From Treponema sp. (lineage in GTDB: Bacteria; Spirochaetota; Spirochaetia; Treponematales; Breznakiellaceae): 11,539 bases of DNA. Below are positions 1-7,199 of this stretch, one piece after another (position 1 is the first letter of the stretch; each line of letters begins with the position of its first letter). Where the stretch lies: NCBI GenBank assembly GCA_031281855.1, contig JAITEW010000338.1:1-11539 (forward strand), written 5' to 3'. The notes under the pieces were generated by a model that worked only from the letters and a program-made list of their open reading frames with translations, was not told where the DNA came from and ran no database searches. The position numbers were made by a program, and so were the translations under genes.

Positions 1-48
1 ACAGATTTTGCAGAAGTATATAAAATAAACACGGGTAAACTTACTTGA
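1..48 (+). CDS. Possible 3' end of an upstream gene (partial)
   Basis: Frame 1 is open from the window edge and ends at TGA 46-48, giving a 15-residue tail TDFAEVYKINTGKLT. The other two plus frames close sooner. The stop lies 22 bases before a strong intrinsic terminator, which is the spacing expected for the last gene of a transcript. Nothing about function can be said from so short a tail, and chance is not excluded. Confidence 0.35.
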   Translation, partial: TDFAEVYKINTGKLT

Positions 49-70
49 TTGGATTACTGATTTGATCACT

Positions 71-102
71 GAGGCCGGAGGCTTTACTTTCCGGCCTCTT
101 TT
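71..102 (+). terminator. Intrinsic terminator
   Basis: A perfect 9-bp GC-rich stem (GAGGCCGGA at 71-79, TCCGGCCTC at 90-98) with a 10-base loop is followed by TTTT at 99-102. It most likely ends transcription of the gene to the left. It sits only 31 bases before the GTG of the first URO-D gene, and no convincing promoter lies between them. The URO-D operon may therefore be reached partly by read-through, in which case the hairpin could act as an attenuator. Confidence 0.8.
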
Positions 103-133
103 CATCATCATCTATACAAATGGAGGAAATCCC

Positions 134-1135
134 GTGACAAACCGTGAACTGGTGATCGAAACCCTGGCCCACAGGAATCCCGGCAAGGTGCCCCAGGCGA
201 TTCACCTTACCGGCGAGGGATACAAGGCTTACGGGGAGAACCTGTTGCAGGACTATCCTAATAAACAAGTTCTGCAGGATTATGAAGCCGGGATTATCAG
301 TCTGGGCCAGGCGGTTTCCCTCTCTATAGGGAACCATATCCTTCATGTGTACGCCCCATGGTGGGAGTGGTACAACCTGACCGATGTTTTCCTCAAGGAG
401 CCTGACCCGCCTGATTACCTTCCGGACACCAGGGGTAACGGCAGTTACGAGAAATTTTTCGCCCAGTTGGCGCATATCAGGGAGCATTACGATGTGTATA
501 TGGTGGTTACCGTCTGGGGCAGCCACTGGGAAAAAGCCTACTTTGCCAGGGGCATAGAGAATTTCCTGGCCGACCTTGCGGGCAATCCCGAATGGGCACA
601 GGCGCTTCTGGACCTTATCATCAGGAAGAACCTGGTGATGCTCGAAAACTTCCTCACTGCCCCGGAAGCGGACGCGGTGCTCCTGGGCTCCGACTGGGGC
701 ACCCAGCGGGATATCATCATGTCCCCTGAGTGTTTCAGAACCATGATAAAGCCCGGCGAGAAACAGGAATACGATCTTATTAAGAAATACGGCAAACAGG
801 TGTTCATCCATTCCTGCGGGAACATCCTCAGGATCATGGGCGACCTTGTTGAACTTGGGGTGGACTGCCTCAATCCGGTGCAGCCTGAATGTATGGACCT
901 GGAGTTCCTCAAGAAGGAATACGGCGATCATATCAGTTTTTACGGCGGTATCAGCACCCAGAAGACCCTGCCTTACGGAACTCCCGAAGAAGTAAAGGCC
1001 GAAGCCCGGAGGGTGATTGAGCTTATGAGCAGGAACGGGGGCTATCTTACGTCGCCTTCCCAGGAGATTCAGACCGATGTTTCGTATGGAAACGTCAGGG
1101 CCCTTATTGATACCGCCGGGGAATACTGGCGATAG
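134..1135 (+). CDS. URO-D/MtaA-like family protein with HxC motif
   Basis: This is a 333-residue protein of the uroporphyrinogen decarboxylase fold (COG0407), the superfamily that includes HemE and the MtaA/MtbA/CmuA corrinoid-protein methyltransferases. It lacks the N-terminal arginine-rich substrate motif of HemE, so haem synthesis is unlikely. H226-x-C228-G229 matches the zinc/thiol-activating HxC motif of MtaA-type enzymes. The third cysteine, found about 80 residues further on in those enzymes, is missing: the matching C-terminal stretch reads GGYLTSPSQEIQTD. C245 and C253 are other candidate ligands. A methyl-transfer role is inferred, and the substrate is unknown. The start is GTG 134 because GGAGG lies at 122-126; an upstream in-frame TTG at 62 would put the terminator inside the gene. 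The paralog at 1145 follows after 9 bases. No corrinoid protein gene is visible in the window. Confidence 0.88.
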   Translation: MTNRELVIETLAHRNPGKVPQAIHLTGEGYKAYGENLLQDYPNKQVLQDYEAGIISLGQAVSLSIGNHILHVYAPWWEWYNLTDVFLKEPDPPDYLPDTRGNGSYEKFFAQLAHIREHYDVYMVVTVWGSHWEKAYFARGIENFLADLAGNPEWAQALLDLIIRKNLVMLENFLTAPEADAVLLGSDWGTQRDIIMSPECFRTMIKPGEKQEYDLIKKYGKQVFIHSCGNILRIMGDLVELGVDCLNPVQPECMDLEFLKKEYGDHISFYGGISTQKTLPYGTPEEVKAEARRVIELMSRNGGYLTSPSQEIQTDVSYGNVRALIDTAGEYWR

Positions 1136-1144
1136 GAGCGAAAA

Positions 1145-2203
1145 ATGTCATACCAGGACGGCTGGGACGCCTTGAATTTACGAATGCCCCCAAGGGTGCC
1201 GAGAACCGAATACTCCCTTGAAGGCCACTGGGACGTGGTCCGCAGGGTCACGGGGATCAACGTAACAAACCAATCGGACGCTGAAACCAAACAGCGGGGT
1301 TCCAGGGCTTTGATAAAAGCCTTCAACTACGACTTTATCTGGTCCGTCCTCATAGGCGACGGCGTTTTCGGGGACAAGCGCACCGACATGGGCCACGCTG
1401 TATACGCTGACGGCGGCGGCGACTACCGGGCCATAGGGAAGCCCCTGTTCGATGACCCCGAAGAAGCCCTCAAAATGGACCCCTGGGAACTCTACAGCCC
1501 TGTGGACGAAAAGAAAGCTGTAGAGGATTTCAACACTGCGTACAAACGGAACTGCGAGGCCAACCCCGGCGCGGTGAACATGACGGGGATCTACGTTACC
1601 TGTATCTCGGGCCTCATCGCTATTTTCGGCTGGGATATGCTCCTGACCGCGGCGGGCACGGACCCGGAAGCCTTCGGCGCCCTTACGGACCGCTACGCGG
1701 GCTGGGTTCAGCAGTACTTCAACGCCCTGGCAAAAAGCGAAGCCCCTGTGGTGATGGTCCATGACGATATAGTCTGGACCCAGGGGGCTTTTATCCACCC
1801 CGACTGGTACCGCCGCTTTGTCTTCCCCAATTATAAAAAATACTTCGCCCCTCTCCATGAAGCCGGGAAGATCATCGTATATACCTCCGACGGGACCTAT
1901 ACCCAGTTTGTAGACGACATTGCGGCCTCAGGGGTTAACGGTTTTGTGATGGAACCCACGACCGACATGGCGTATATCGCGGAAAAGTACGGCAAAACCC
2001 ACTCGTTTATAGGGAACGCGGACACCAGGATTCTGCTTTCAGGGACCAAAGAGGAGATCCGCGCGGAGGTAAAACGCTGCATGGACATAGGGAAACAATA
2101 CCCCGGCTTTTTTATGGCCGTAGGGAATCACATTCCCGCCAATACGCCGGTAGAAAGTGTCCTGTACTACAACGAGGTCTACGAGGAGATGTCCAGGAGA
2201 TAA
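1145..2203 (+). CDS. URO-D-like paralog lacking the HxC motif
   Basis: This 352-residue protein has the same overall layout as its upstream neighbour, including the C-terminal pattern of a strand, a glycine-rich loop (FFMAVGNHIPANTPVE) and a final helix. At the place of the neighbour's H-S-C-G it has Y246-T247-S248-D249-G250, so both HxC ligands are replaced and MtaA-type zinc chemistry looks unlikely. Like the neighbour, it has no HemE substrate motif. Its Shine-Dalgarno AGGAG (1134-1138) overlaps the stop codon of the first gene, which points to coupled translation and a fixed ratio of the two proteins. A heteromeric complex or two successive steps on one substrate are both possible; neither is shown. 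It ends 21 bases from the convergent manC stop, with no clear terminator between. Confidence 0.87.
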   Translation: MSYQDGWDALNLRMPPRVPRTEYSLEGHWDVVRRVTGINVTNQSDAETKQRGSRALIKAFNYDFIWSVLIGDGVFGDKRTDMGHAVYADGGGDYRAIGKPLFDDPEEALKMDPWELYSPVDEKKAVEDFNTAYKRNCEANPGAVNMTGIYVTCISGLIAIFGWDMLLTAAGTDPEAFGALTDRYAGWVQQYFNALAKSEAPVVMVHDDIVWTQGAFIHPDWYRRFVFPNYKKYFAPLHEAGKIIVYTSDGTYTQFVDDIAASGVNGFVMEPTTDMAYIAEKYGKTHSFIGNADTRILLSGTKEEIRAEVKRCMDIGKQYPGFFMAVGNHIPANTPVESVLYYNEVYEEMSRR

Positions 2204-2224
2204 GGAGCCTGAACGGACCTGGGG

Positions 2225-3388
2225 CTACAATAGATCCGTCCTGCCGGAGGCTTTGATCTGTTCCACGATTTCCCGGACTTTCTGGGTTTCCCCTTTTTTC
2301 GCTACCAGCACCGCAGGGGGGGCGCCGTTTTTGCCGGACCGCACCACTACGATGAGATCCTCGGCGCCGCAAAGGGCGACAGGAATATCGGAATCCACAA
2401 AGGTCGATTCAGAGCCTGCCCGGAACACAGGGGCGTCTTTGTCCGGCTGTTGATTCAGCAAACCGGCGTACTCGTCCCAGCTTCCTACGTCGATCCAGTT
2501 GAATTCAGCCTTGATCATGACGGCTTGGCCGCATTTTTCAGCGATAGCGTAATCAAACGAAATATTTTTTGTTTTGCTGTAGGCTTTGTCCAGATCCATC
2601 CATTCCGAAAGGACCCGCAGCCCCTTGCAGGTATGGTAGGAACGGTCGTTAGGGGCGCTGAGCTCGAAAAAGGGGTTTATCACTTCCCGGGCGTTGCGGC
2701 GGAATTCAGCGAGCATGAATTTTGACGAAAAAGCGAACATTCCGGAGTTCCAGAAAAAGTTCCCTGCTTTGAGGTACTGGGCCGCCTTTTCCCGCTCCGG
2801 TTTTTCCCTGAAAGAGGCGACTTTGTAGATCTCAGGTTCGCTCCCTTTGTTCGCAGGCAGCCCCGCTTGTGCGGCGGAAAGCGCCGTGGATGCCTCTATA
2901 TACCCGTAGCCCGTGTTAGGGGACAAAGGGGGTATGCCGAAGACCGCGAGTTTGTCCTGCTGGGCATAAGCCGCCGCTGCCGCCGCGTTGGCTTTGAAAA
3001 CCGAAAGGGGCCTGATGATGTGGTCGCATGTGAGGACCAGGACATTCCGTTCCAGCCCCCCGGTTTCCCAGTCCGCGTAGATGACGCCGCAGGCTACCGC
3101 AGGGGCGGTGTTTTTGGCAGCCGGTTCGGGGATCAGCACCAGCCGTTTCCGGTCAGCGGCGCTGAACGCTGCGCAGGCCCCGGCGATGGCATCGACATGG
3201 CCTTTCCCGGCGATGATGATCACCCTGCCGTCAACAGGATCGGTTACTGCCAGAGCGCGCTCTACAGATGCTGAGAAAAAGCTCCCTTCCCGGGGCACAG
3301 GGAGGAATTGTTTTGGTTTTGCAGAGGTGCTGGCAGGCCAGAGCCTGGTCCCCGAACCTCCGGCCATGATGATGCAGTCGCTGAACAT
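2225..3388 (-). CDS. manC: Mannose-1-phosphate guanylyltransferase (single domain)
   Basis: The protein transfers GMP from GTP to mannose 1-phosphate, giving GDP-mannose for surface glycans in the cytoplasm. It has 387 residues from ATG 3388. Visible motifs are the nucleotidyltransferase loop GGSGTRLWPAS (10-20) with PKQFL (25-29), the NTAPA patch (93-97), D122-H123 of the metal site, FREKP (192-196), WNSGMF (212-217), FDYAIAEK (277-284) and WIDVGSW (297-303). The length fits the stand-alone enzyme; the C-terminal cupin isomerase domain of the roughly 480-residue bifunctional forms is absent. A TTG at 3394 is an alternative start and neither has a good ribosome site. No other sugar-nucleotide genes are adjacent. 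It is divergent from def and convergent with the URO-D pair. Confidence 0.92.
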   Translation of the reverse strand: MFSDCIIMAGGSGTRLWPASTSAKPKQFLPVPREGSFFSASVERALAVTDPVDGRVIIIAGKGHVDAIAGACAAFSAADRKRLVLIPEPAAKNTAPAVACGVIYADWETGGLERNVLVLTCDHIIRPLSVFKANAAAAAAYAQQDKLAVFGIPPLSPNTGYGYIEASTALSAAQAGLPANKGSEPEIYKVASFREKPEREKAAQYLKAGNFFWNSGMFAFSSKFMLAEFRRNAREVINPFFELSAPNDRSYHTCKGLRVLSEWMDLDKAYSKTKNISFDYAIAEKCGQAVMIKAEFNWIDVGSWDEYAGLLNQQPDKDAPVFRAGSESTFVDSDIPVALCGAEDLIVVVRSGKNGAPPAVLVAKKGETQKVREIVEQIKASGRTDLL

Positions 3389-3398
3389 AAACAAGCTG

Positions 3399-3428
3399 AT
3401 TATAACCCTGTAGTATATAGAAATACAA
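3399..3428 (-). promoter_or_regulatory. Candidate manC promoter
   Basis: Read on the minus strand, TTGTAT (3428-3423) and TATAAT (3404-3399) are separated by 18 bases. The predicted transcript would start near 3392, only a few bases before ATG 3388, so the mRNA would be nearly leaderless. A weaker alternative -10, TATACT, lies at 3417-3412 and would leave a leader of about 17 bases. Confidence 0.45.
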
Positions 3429-3488
3429 TCCTGATTTCATCTGGGAGATCTTCCCGGTAAGGCGTTTTTTCGGTATCCTCTACAATGT

Positions 3489-3998
3489 ATGGAAATTCTT
3501 TTTTTGGGAAATGAAAAGCTCCGGGAAAAAGCGGAGCCGGTCAGGCGTATAGGCCCTGAATACGTCAGGATTGCGGAGGACATCATTAAGGCGCTTCATG
3601 ACGGCGACGGGGTGGGCCTTGCGGGGCCTCAGGTGGGGCTTATGGAGCGGATCTTCGCGGTCCATGTCCAGGGCGATGAGCCCCGCATTTTTATCAATCC
3701 TTCTATTATAGAAACCTCCGAAGAACTGGTAAAATACGAGGAAGGCTGCCTTTCTATCCCCGGAATGTACGCCGATGTGATCCGTCCCAAAACCGTGAAG
3801 ATCCAGGCATGGAACGAGAAGGGGCGGCCTTTCACCCTTGAGGCTTCGGGGATTCTGGCCCGGGTGATACTCCACGAAAACGATCACCTTGAAGGGATCC
3901 TGTTCATCGACCGTATTTCAGAGGCGAAGCGGAACCGCATACTTGCGAAGCTCGGGAAGGCCCTGAAGGGGCAGGCTGAACGGAAAAAGGTTTTGTAG
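3489..3998 (+). CDS. def: Peptide deformylase
   Basis: Deformylase removes the N-formyl group from nascent proteins at the ribosome. The 169-residue length is normal. All three metalloprotease motifs are present: GVGLAGPQVG (41-50, with Q48; most relatives have GLAAPQ), EGCLS (85-89, ligand C87) and HENDH (129-133, ligands H129 and H133, catalytic E130). The start fits the family, whose members begin just before a conserved glycine and an LR-x-KAxPV segment. No Shine-Dalgarno sequence is visible before ATG 3489. The stop overlaps the start of fmt, its functional partner, a common bacterial arrangement. Confidence 0.97.
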   Translation: MEILFLGNEKLREKAEPVRRIGPEYVRIAEDIIKALHDGDGVGLAGPQVGLMERIFAVHVQGDEPRIFINPSIIETSEELVKYEEGCLSIPGMYADVIRPKTVKIQAWNEKGRPFTLEASGILARVILHENDHLEGILFIDRISEAKRNRILAKLGKALKGQAERKKVL

Positions 3999-4984
3999 TG
4001 CGGGTACTTTTTGCCGGGAGCCCTGCTATCGCGGTTCCTTCCCTTAACGCGCTGGCTGAGATGGAACTTGCTCGTGAAGGGGTCGTTCTGGCAGGAGTTT
4101 TGACCAATCCCGACAGCCCCAGGGGCCGGAGGGGAGGGGGAGAGCCTACGGATGTATCCGCCGCTGCGGCGTTGCTGTCTGCCGCAAGGGCGGCCCGGGC
4201 TCTTCAGCCTGTTCCCCAGTTGAAACCCGAAAAACTGGACGCCCAGGCGCGGGAAGCTGTGGCCGCTTTGAAGCCCGATCTCCTGGCGTCCTTTGCGTAC
4301 GGCCGCATTTTCGGCCCCAAATTTTTAAGCCTTTTCCCCCTTGGGGGCGTCAACATCCACCCCAGCCTGCTCCCGAAATTCCGGGGCGCTACGCCTATCC
4401 CGGCCGCTATTCTCGCCTGCGAACAGGAGACAGGCGTTACTATCCAGAAACTGGTCCCGGAAACGGATGCCGGGGATATTCTGGCGCAGGAAATCATCCC
4501 CCTTACCGGAAAGGAGACTACCGCCTCCCTGAGCGGGGTTGCGGCCCAAAAAGGCGCTTTTCTCCTTAAAGAGCTGATCCGGTCCCTTATAGCCGGAACT
4601 CTCAGAGCGGTTCCCCAGGAAGGGGCTCCCAGTTTCTGCTCTCGTATTGCCAAAGAAGACGGCCTTATCGACTGGACCCTTTCTGCTGTAGAAATTGACG
4701 CCCGTATTCGCGCCTACACGCCGTGGCCTCTTTCCTGGACAAGCTGCCAGGGCCAAAACCTCTTTATCCTTGAAGCCGCTCCCTACGCCGGAGCCTTGGG
4801 GGCAGCAGAAAGCCCTGTTCCCGGCGCTGTCCTGGGCGCCGGCAAAGCCGCAGGCATCCTGATCCGGACGGGTTCGGGCATACTTGCCGTTACCCGCCTT
4901 CAGTACCAAACCAAAAAACCGCTTGACTGGAGATCGTTCCTTAACGGCGCTAAGGGCTTTGCCGGCTCTGTTCTGGGCGGGTAA
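3998..4984 (+). CDS. fmt: Methionyl-tRNA formyltransferase
   Basis: This enzyme formylates initiator Met-tRNA using 10-formyl-tetrahydrofolate. The formyl-transferase core shows FAGSP (5-9, usually FxGTP), the catalytic N119-x-H121 in NIHPSLLP, KFRGATPI, and D157 in ETDAGDILAQ. The C-terminal OB-like domain starts near IDWT and contains RAYTPWPLSW. At 328 residues it is slightly longer than usual, partly through an Arg/Gly-rich stretch at about residues 39-50. The GTG start at 3998 shares its G with the def stop (TAGTG) and has AAAGG at 3986-3990, so translation is probably coupled to def. Confidence 0.96.
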   Translation: MRVLFAGSPAIAVPSLNALAEMELAREGVVLAGVLTNPDSPRGRRGGGEPTDVSAAAALLSAARAARALQPVPQLKPEKLDAQAREAVAALKPDLLASFAYGRIFGPKFLSLFPLGGVNIHPSLLPKFRGATPIPAAILACEQETGVTIQKLVPETDAGDILAQEIIPLTGKETTASLSGVAAQKGAFLLKELIRSLIAGTLRAVPQEGAPSFCSRIAKEDGLIDWTLSAVEIDARIRAYTPWPLSWTSCQGQNLFILEAAPYAGALGAAESPVPGAVLGAGKAAGILIRTGSGILAVTRLQYQTKKPLDWRSFLNGAKGFAGSVLGG

Positions 4985-4997
4985 CAGACACATCTGT

Positions 4998-5045
4998 ACC
5001 TGCTCTAACAAGAACAGGGATGGATCCCCCCGGGCAGGTTAAAAT
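4998..5045 (+). terminator. Possible terminator after def-fmt
   Basis: ACCTGCTC (4998-5005) pairs with GGGCAGGT (5032-5039) through one G-T wobble. Inside the loop a second hairpin forms, GGGA (5017-5020) with TCCC (5025-5028). The stem is followed by TTAAAATTTT, which is a poor uridine tail, so termination may be partial. The position, 13 bases after the fmt stop, is suitable. Confidence 0.4.
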
Positions 5046-5069
5046 TTTGCGATAAATGCAAGATTTTTC

Positions 5070-5102
5070 TTGACTATATTCATAATATTTGTATTTTATA
5101 AT
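5070..5102 (+). promoter_or_regulatory. Promoter of the DeoR-type regulator gene
   Basis: TTGACT at 5070-5075 is a near-consensus -35 box. An AT-rich -10 region follows: TATTTT at 5092-5097 gives a 16-base spacer, while the perfect TATAAT at 5097-5102 would need 21 bases. The leader to ATG 5173 is about 65 bases. It contains AGTCAG twice (5113-5118 and 5140-5145), a possible operator half-site pair. Confidence 0.55.
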
Positions 5103-5172
5103 AAAGGGACTTAGTCAGGCTTCATTGAATCCCCCAGGCAGTCAGCCGCACTATCATAAACGGAGGTTTTGA

Positions 5173-5934
5173 ATGACAGAGAGACATGTCAAAATTCTGG
5201 AAACCCTGGCTAAACAGCAGCGTATCGAAGTAAGGGTTCTCGCAAAAATGCTGGATGTTTCCGGGGTAACAGTACGGAAAGATCTGGATATCCTGGAAAG
5301 CCAGGGTTTTATCAAGCGTGAGCATGGTTTCGCCACCATGGAACCTATGGATGACGTAGGGAGGCGGCTGGCGCTTCGCTACGGCGTCAAACGCCGGATT
5401 GCCAGAGCAGCGGCGGCTTCGGTGACAGAAGGGGAAACAGTGATGATCGAGTCCGGTTCCTGCTGTACCCTTCTGGCTGAAGAACTGACCAACAACAAGC
5501 GGGATATAACCATAGTGACCAATTCGGTTTTCCTTGCCAACCATATACGCCGGGCGCCGTTTGGTAAAATCATACTCCTGGGCGGCTACTATCAAAATGA
5601 ATCCCAAGTTCTGGTAGGGTCCATTACCAAGAAATGCGCTGAAATCTTTATTTCCGACAAGTTCTTTATCGGCGTAGACGGTTTTACCGAAAAAGTGGGC
5701 TTTACCGGGAAGGACCATCACCGGGCCCAGACAGTACGGGATCTGGCGGAGTTGGCTACCAGGATCATCGTACTTACCGAATCCGACAAATTTTATAACC
5801 GCGGTTCAGTGGAACTTGTGGAATCAGGCAAAGTGACCGCAGTCTACACTGATGACAGGATCCCTCATGACAAGGAACGGTTTTTGCAGAACAAGAATGT
5901 AAAAGTTCATAAAGTCGAATCCAACGCCGCGTGA
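5173..5934 (+). CDS. DeoR-family transcriptional regulator
   Basis: This is a 253-residue DNA-binding regulator of the DeoR/GlpR type, usually a repressor released by a sugar phosphate. The N-terminal winged helix-turn-helix spans about residues 5-57, with the recognition pattern VSGVTVRKDLDILESQG (29-45) followed by IKREHG. The C-terminal sensor domain (about 70-235) resembles a phosphosugar isomerase fold, with the MIESGSCCT loop, VTNS, GG-Y and the DGFTEKVGFTGKD segment. The loop GSCCT differs from the more common SGTT-like form, so the ligand may be unusual. GGAGG at 5162-5166 fixes the start. No sugar transport or kinase gene lies beside it, so its targets cannot be named. It ends 3 bases from the convergent lipoprotein gene. 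Confidence 0.92.
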   Translation: MTERHVKILETLAKQQRIEVRVLAKMLDVSGVTVRKDLDILESQGFIKREHGFATMEPMDDVGRRLALRYGVKRRIARAAAASVTEGETVMIESGSCCTLLAEELTNNKRDITIVTNSVFLANHIRRAPFGKIILLGGYYQNESQVLVGSITKKCAEIFISDKFFIGVDGFTEKVGFTGKDHHRAQTVRDLAELATRIIVLTESDKFYNRGSVELVESGKVTAVYTDDRIPHDKERFLQNKNVKVHKVESNAA

Positions 5935-5937
5935 ACG

Positions 5938-7035
5938 CTAAAGCTTGCTTGCCATTTCCAGCGTAAGGAGCAGCGGCAGGTGATCGGTTAAGCCCAGGCC
6001 GTTCCTGGGCAGGTAAGGCGCCGGGCGTCCTGAGGCTCCTGCAAAAGGGGGCTGGTCCAGGACCTGGCAGTCTGAGAATTCCCAGTCCTTTCCGTCAAAG
6101 AGGCCGTCCGAAAGCAGGAAATGATCGATAGTTTCCCAGTTGTTTTTATAGAAGAAAGATCCGTTGGCAAGTTCGTTTTCCCAGGGGCTGTAAAGCGCCG
6201 GGACAGAGGGGAAAAAACGGGACCTGGGCGGTTTTTCGCCGCTTAAGACAAGAAAATCCCAGGCGCCGTTTTCTTTTGCCGCTAGTTCCGCAGCAACAGG
6301 ATCGTCCGGGAGCAGCGCCCGCACCGCGGTCCCGGCAAAGCGGTAAAACTCGTCGTAGTTTTCATTCAGATCCCCCATGACGATAACCGGCGTTTCGGGA
6401 TCTTCTTCCCGGATTTCCCGGAGCCGCCTTTGGATAATCTTTGCCGAAGCCCGGCGCAGGGATTCGGTGGCCGCGTCGCCTTCGAGTTTTGACTTCCAGT
6501 GGCAGACAAAGAATACAAGAGGCCTGTCCCGGACTTTCAGACGCAGTTCCAGTATGGGCCTTGGAGGGGTCCCTCCGGGGGAGCTGATGGAATGGACCCG
6601 GGTTTCCTCAAAAGGGTAGCGGCTTACGGCCCCTACTCCCAGGGACATCCCGGGGACGCCTGCAAAGGAGGTCCAGGTTTTCCCCTTCACTGCCGCACGG
6701 GCAAGATCTTCCAGAACCTGGGCGTTTTCTATTTCCACAAGGCCCGCAAAATCCGGCCCTGAACCTCCTATCCGCGCGATAGCCCGCCCAAAGGCGTTGA
6801 TCCGGGCTTCGTATTTTTCCCTGTTCCATCCTGATGAAACGCGGTATTCGTTGTATTCATTCCCGGCTTCGTCGCCGTCAAAAAGGGCCTGCAGGTTCCA
6901 AACCGCTGCGGTAAAAATTTCAGAACCCTCCAGGGCCGATCCGCCGCTTCTGTTGCCTGAAACAACAGCGCATCCTGAAAGACAAAAAACCCCTGCTGCG
7001 CAGAACAGCGCCGCCAAAACCCGTATTCGGTTCAT
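5938..7035 (-). CDS. Lipoprotein of the endonuclease/exonuclease/phosphatase superfamily
   Basis: This 365-residue protein has a lipoprotein signal (MNRIR, a hydrophobic core, then LSGC with C22 as the lipid-bearing residue), so it is probably anchored on the outer side of a membrane. The Mg-dependent phosphodiesterase core is intact: N47 in WNLQALFD, E101/E103 in LVEIEN, H179 in CHWKSK, D222 and N224 in GDLNEN, D304-H305 in IDHFLLS, and D351-H352 in LTDHLPLLL. It could cut extracellular nucleic acid or another phosphodiester; the substrate is not readable from the sequence. The start is well supported by GAGGAGG (complement of 7041-7047) 5 bases before ATG 7035. A weak -10 (TATAAA, complement of 7064-7069) is visible. 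The gene stands alone, divergent from the phosphofructokinase operon. Confidence 0.9.
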   Translation of the reverse strand: MNRIRVLAALFCAAGVFCLSGCAVVSGNRSGGSALEGSEIFTAAVWNLQALFDGDEAGNEYNEYRVSSGWNREKYEARINAFGRAIARIGGSGPDFAGLVEIENAQVLEDLARAAVKGKTWTSFAGVPGMSLGVGAVSRYPFEETRVHSISSPGGTPPRPILELRLKVRDRPLVFFVCHWKSKLEGDAATESLRRASAKIIQRRLREIREEDPETPVIVMGDLNENYDEFYRFAGTAVRALLPDDPVAAELAAKENGAWDFLVLSGEKPPRSRFFPSVPALYSPWENELANGSFFYKNNWETIDHFLLSDGLFDGKDWEFSDCQVLDQPPFAGASGRPAPYLPRNGLGLTDHLPLLLTLEMASKL

Positions 7036-7112
7036 CTTGGCCTCCTCTCATCTATAACGATCTTTTATACGGCCCGGAGATGGCAGGCGCTTCAAATTCC
7101 GCCGGGTTTTTC

Positions 7113-7145
7113 CAAATAACAGTCAAATAACAGCCAAATAGCGGC
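7113..7145. repeat. Three tandem 11-bp units upstream of the phosphofructokinase operon
   Basis: Three exact-period units follow one another: CAAATAACAGT (7113-7123), CAAATAACAGC (7124-7134) and CAAATAGCGGC (7135-7145). The period is close to one DNA helical turn, so equivalent bases face the same side. The array ends 8 bases before the -35 box of the operon promoter, a usual place for an activator site. It also lies upstream of the divergent lipoprotein gene. Confidence 0.75.
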
Positions 7146-7152
7146 AAGGTGA

Positions 7153-7181
7153 TTGATAGGCAGTATCCGAAACATTATAGT
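7153..7181 (+). promoter_or_regulatory. Sigma70-type promoter of the phosphofructokinase-larA operon
   Basis: TTGATA (7153-7158) and TATAGT (7176-7181) are separated by the ideal 17 bases. Transcription would begin near 7188, directly at the ribosome site AGGAGG (7189-7194), leaving a leader of about 12 bases before ATG 7200. This also argues against the in-frame GTG at 7149, which lies upstream of the promoter. Confidence 0.65.
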
Positions 7182-7199
7182 AAGGTACAGGAGGTTTTT

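Noticed and set aside
62..133. TTG start at 62 for the first URO-D gene
   Set aside because: It would place the intrinsic terminator inside the coding region and has no ribosome site, while GTG 134 has GGAGG at a good distance and begins at the conserved N-terminus.
41..931. Long antisense open frame of 296 codons across the first URO-D gene
   Set aside because: It is a shadow of third-position GC bias in a confidently identified gene, with no recognisable motif and no ribosome site. The same holds for antisense frames at 1178-1858, 4325-5011 and 7362-8495, and for plus-strand frames across manC (2450-3413).
134..2203. hemE (uroporphyrinogen decarboxylase proper)
   Set aside because: Both proteins lack the N-terminal arginine-containing substrate motif of HemE, and no other haem genes are nearby.
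7113..7145. CRISPR array or replication origin iterons
   Set aside because: The units are 11 bases with no spacers, only three copies, and no cas, rep or dnaA gene is near.
7149..7199. GTG start at 7149 for phosphofructokinase
   Set aside because: It lies before the predicted -35 box, and ATG 7200 has a perfect AGGAGG.
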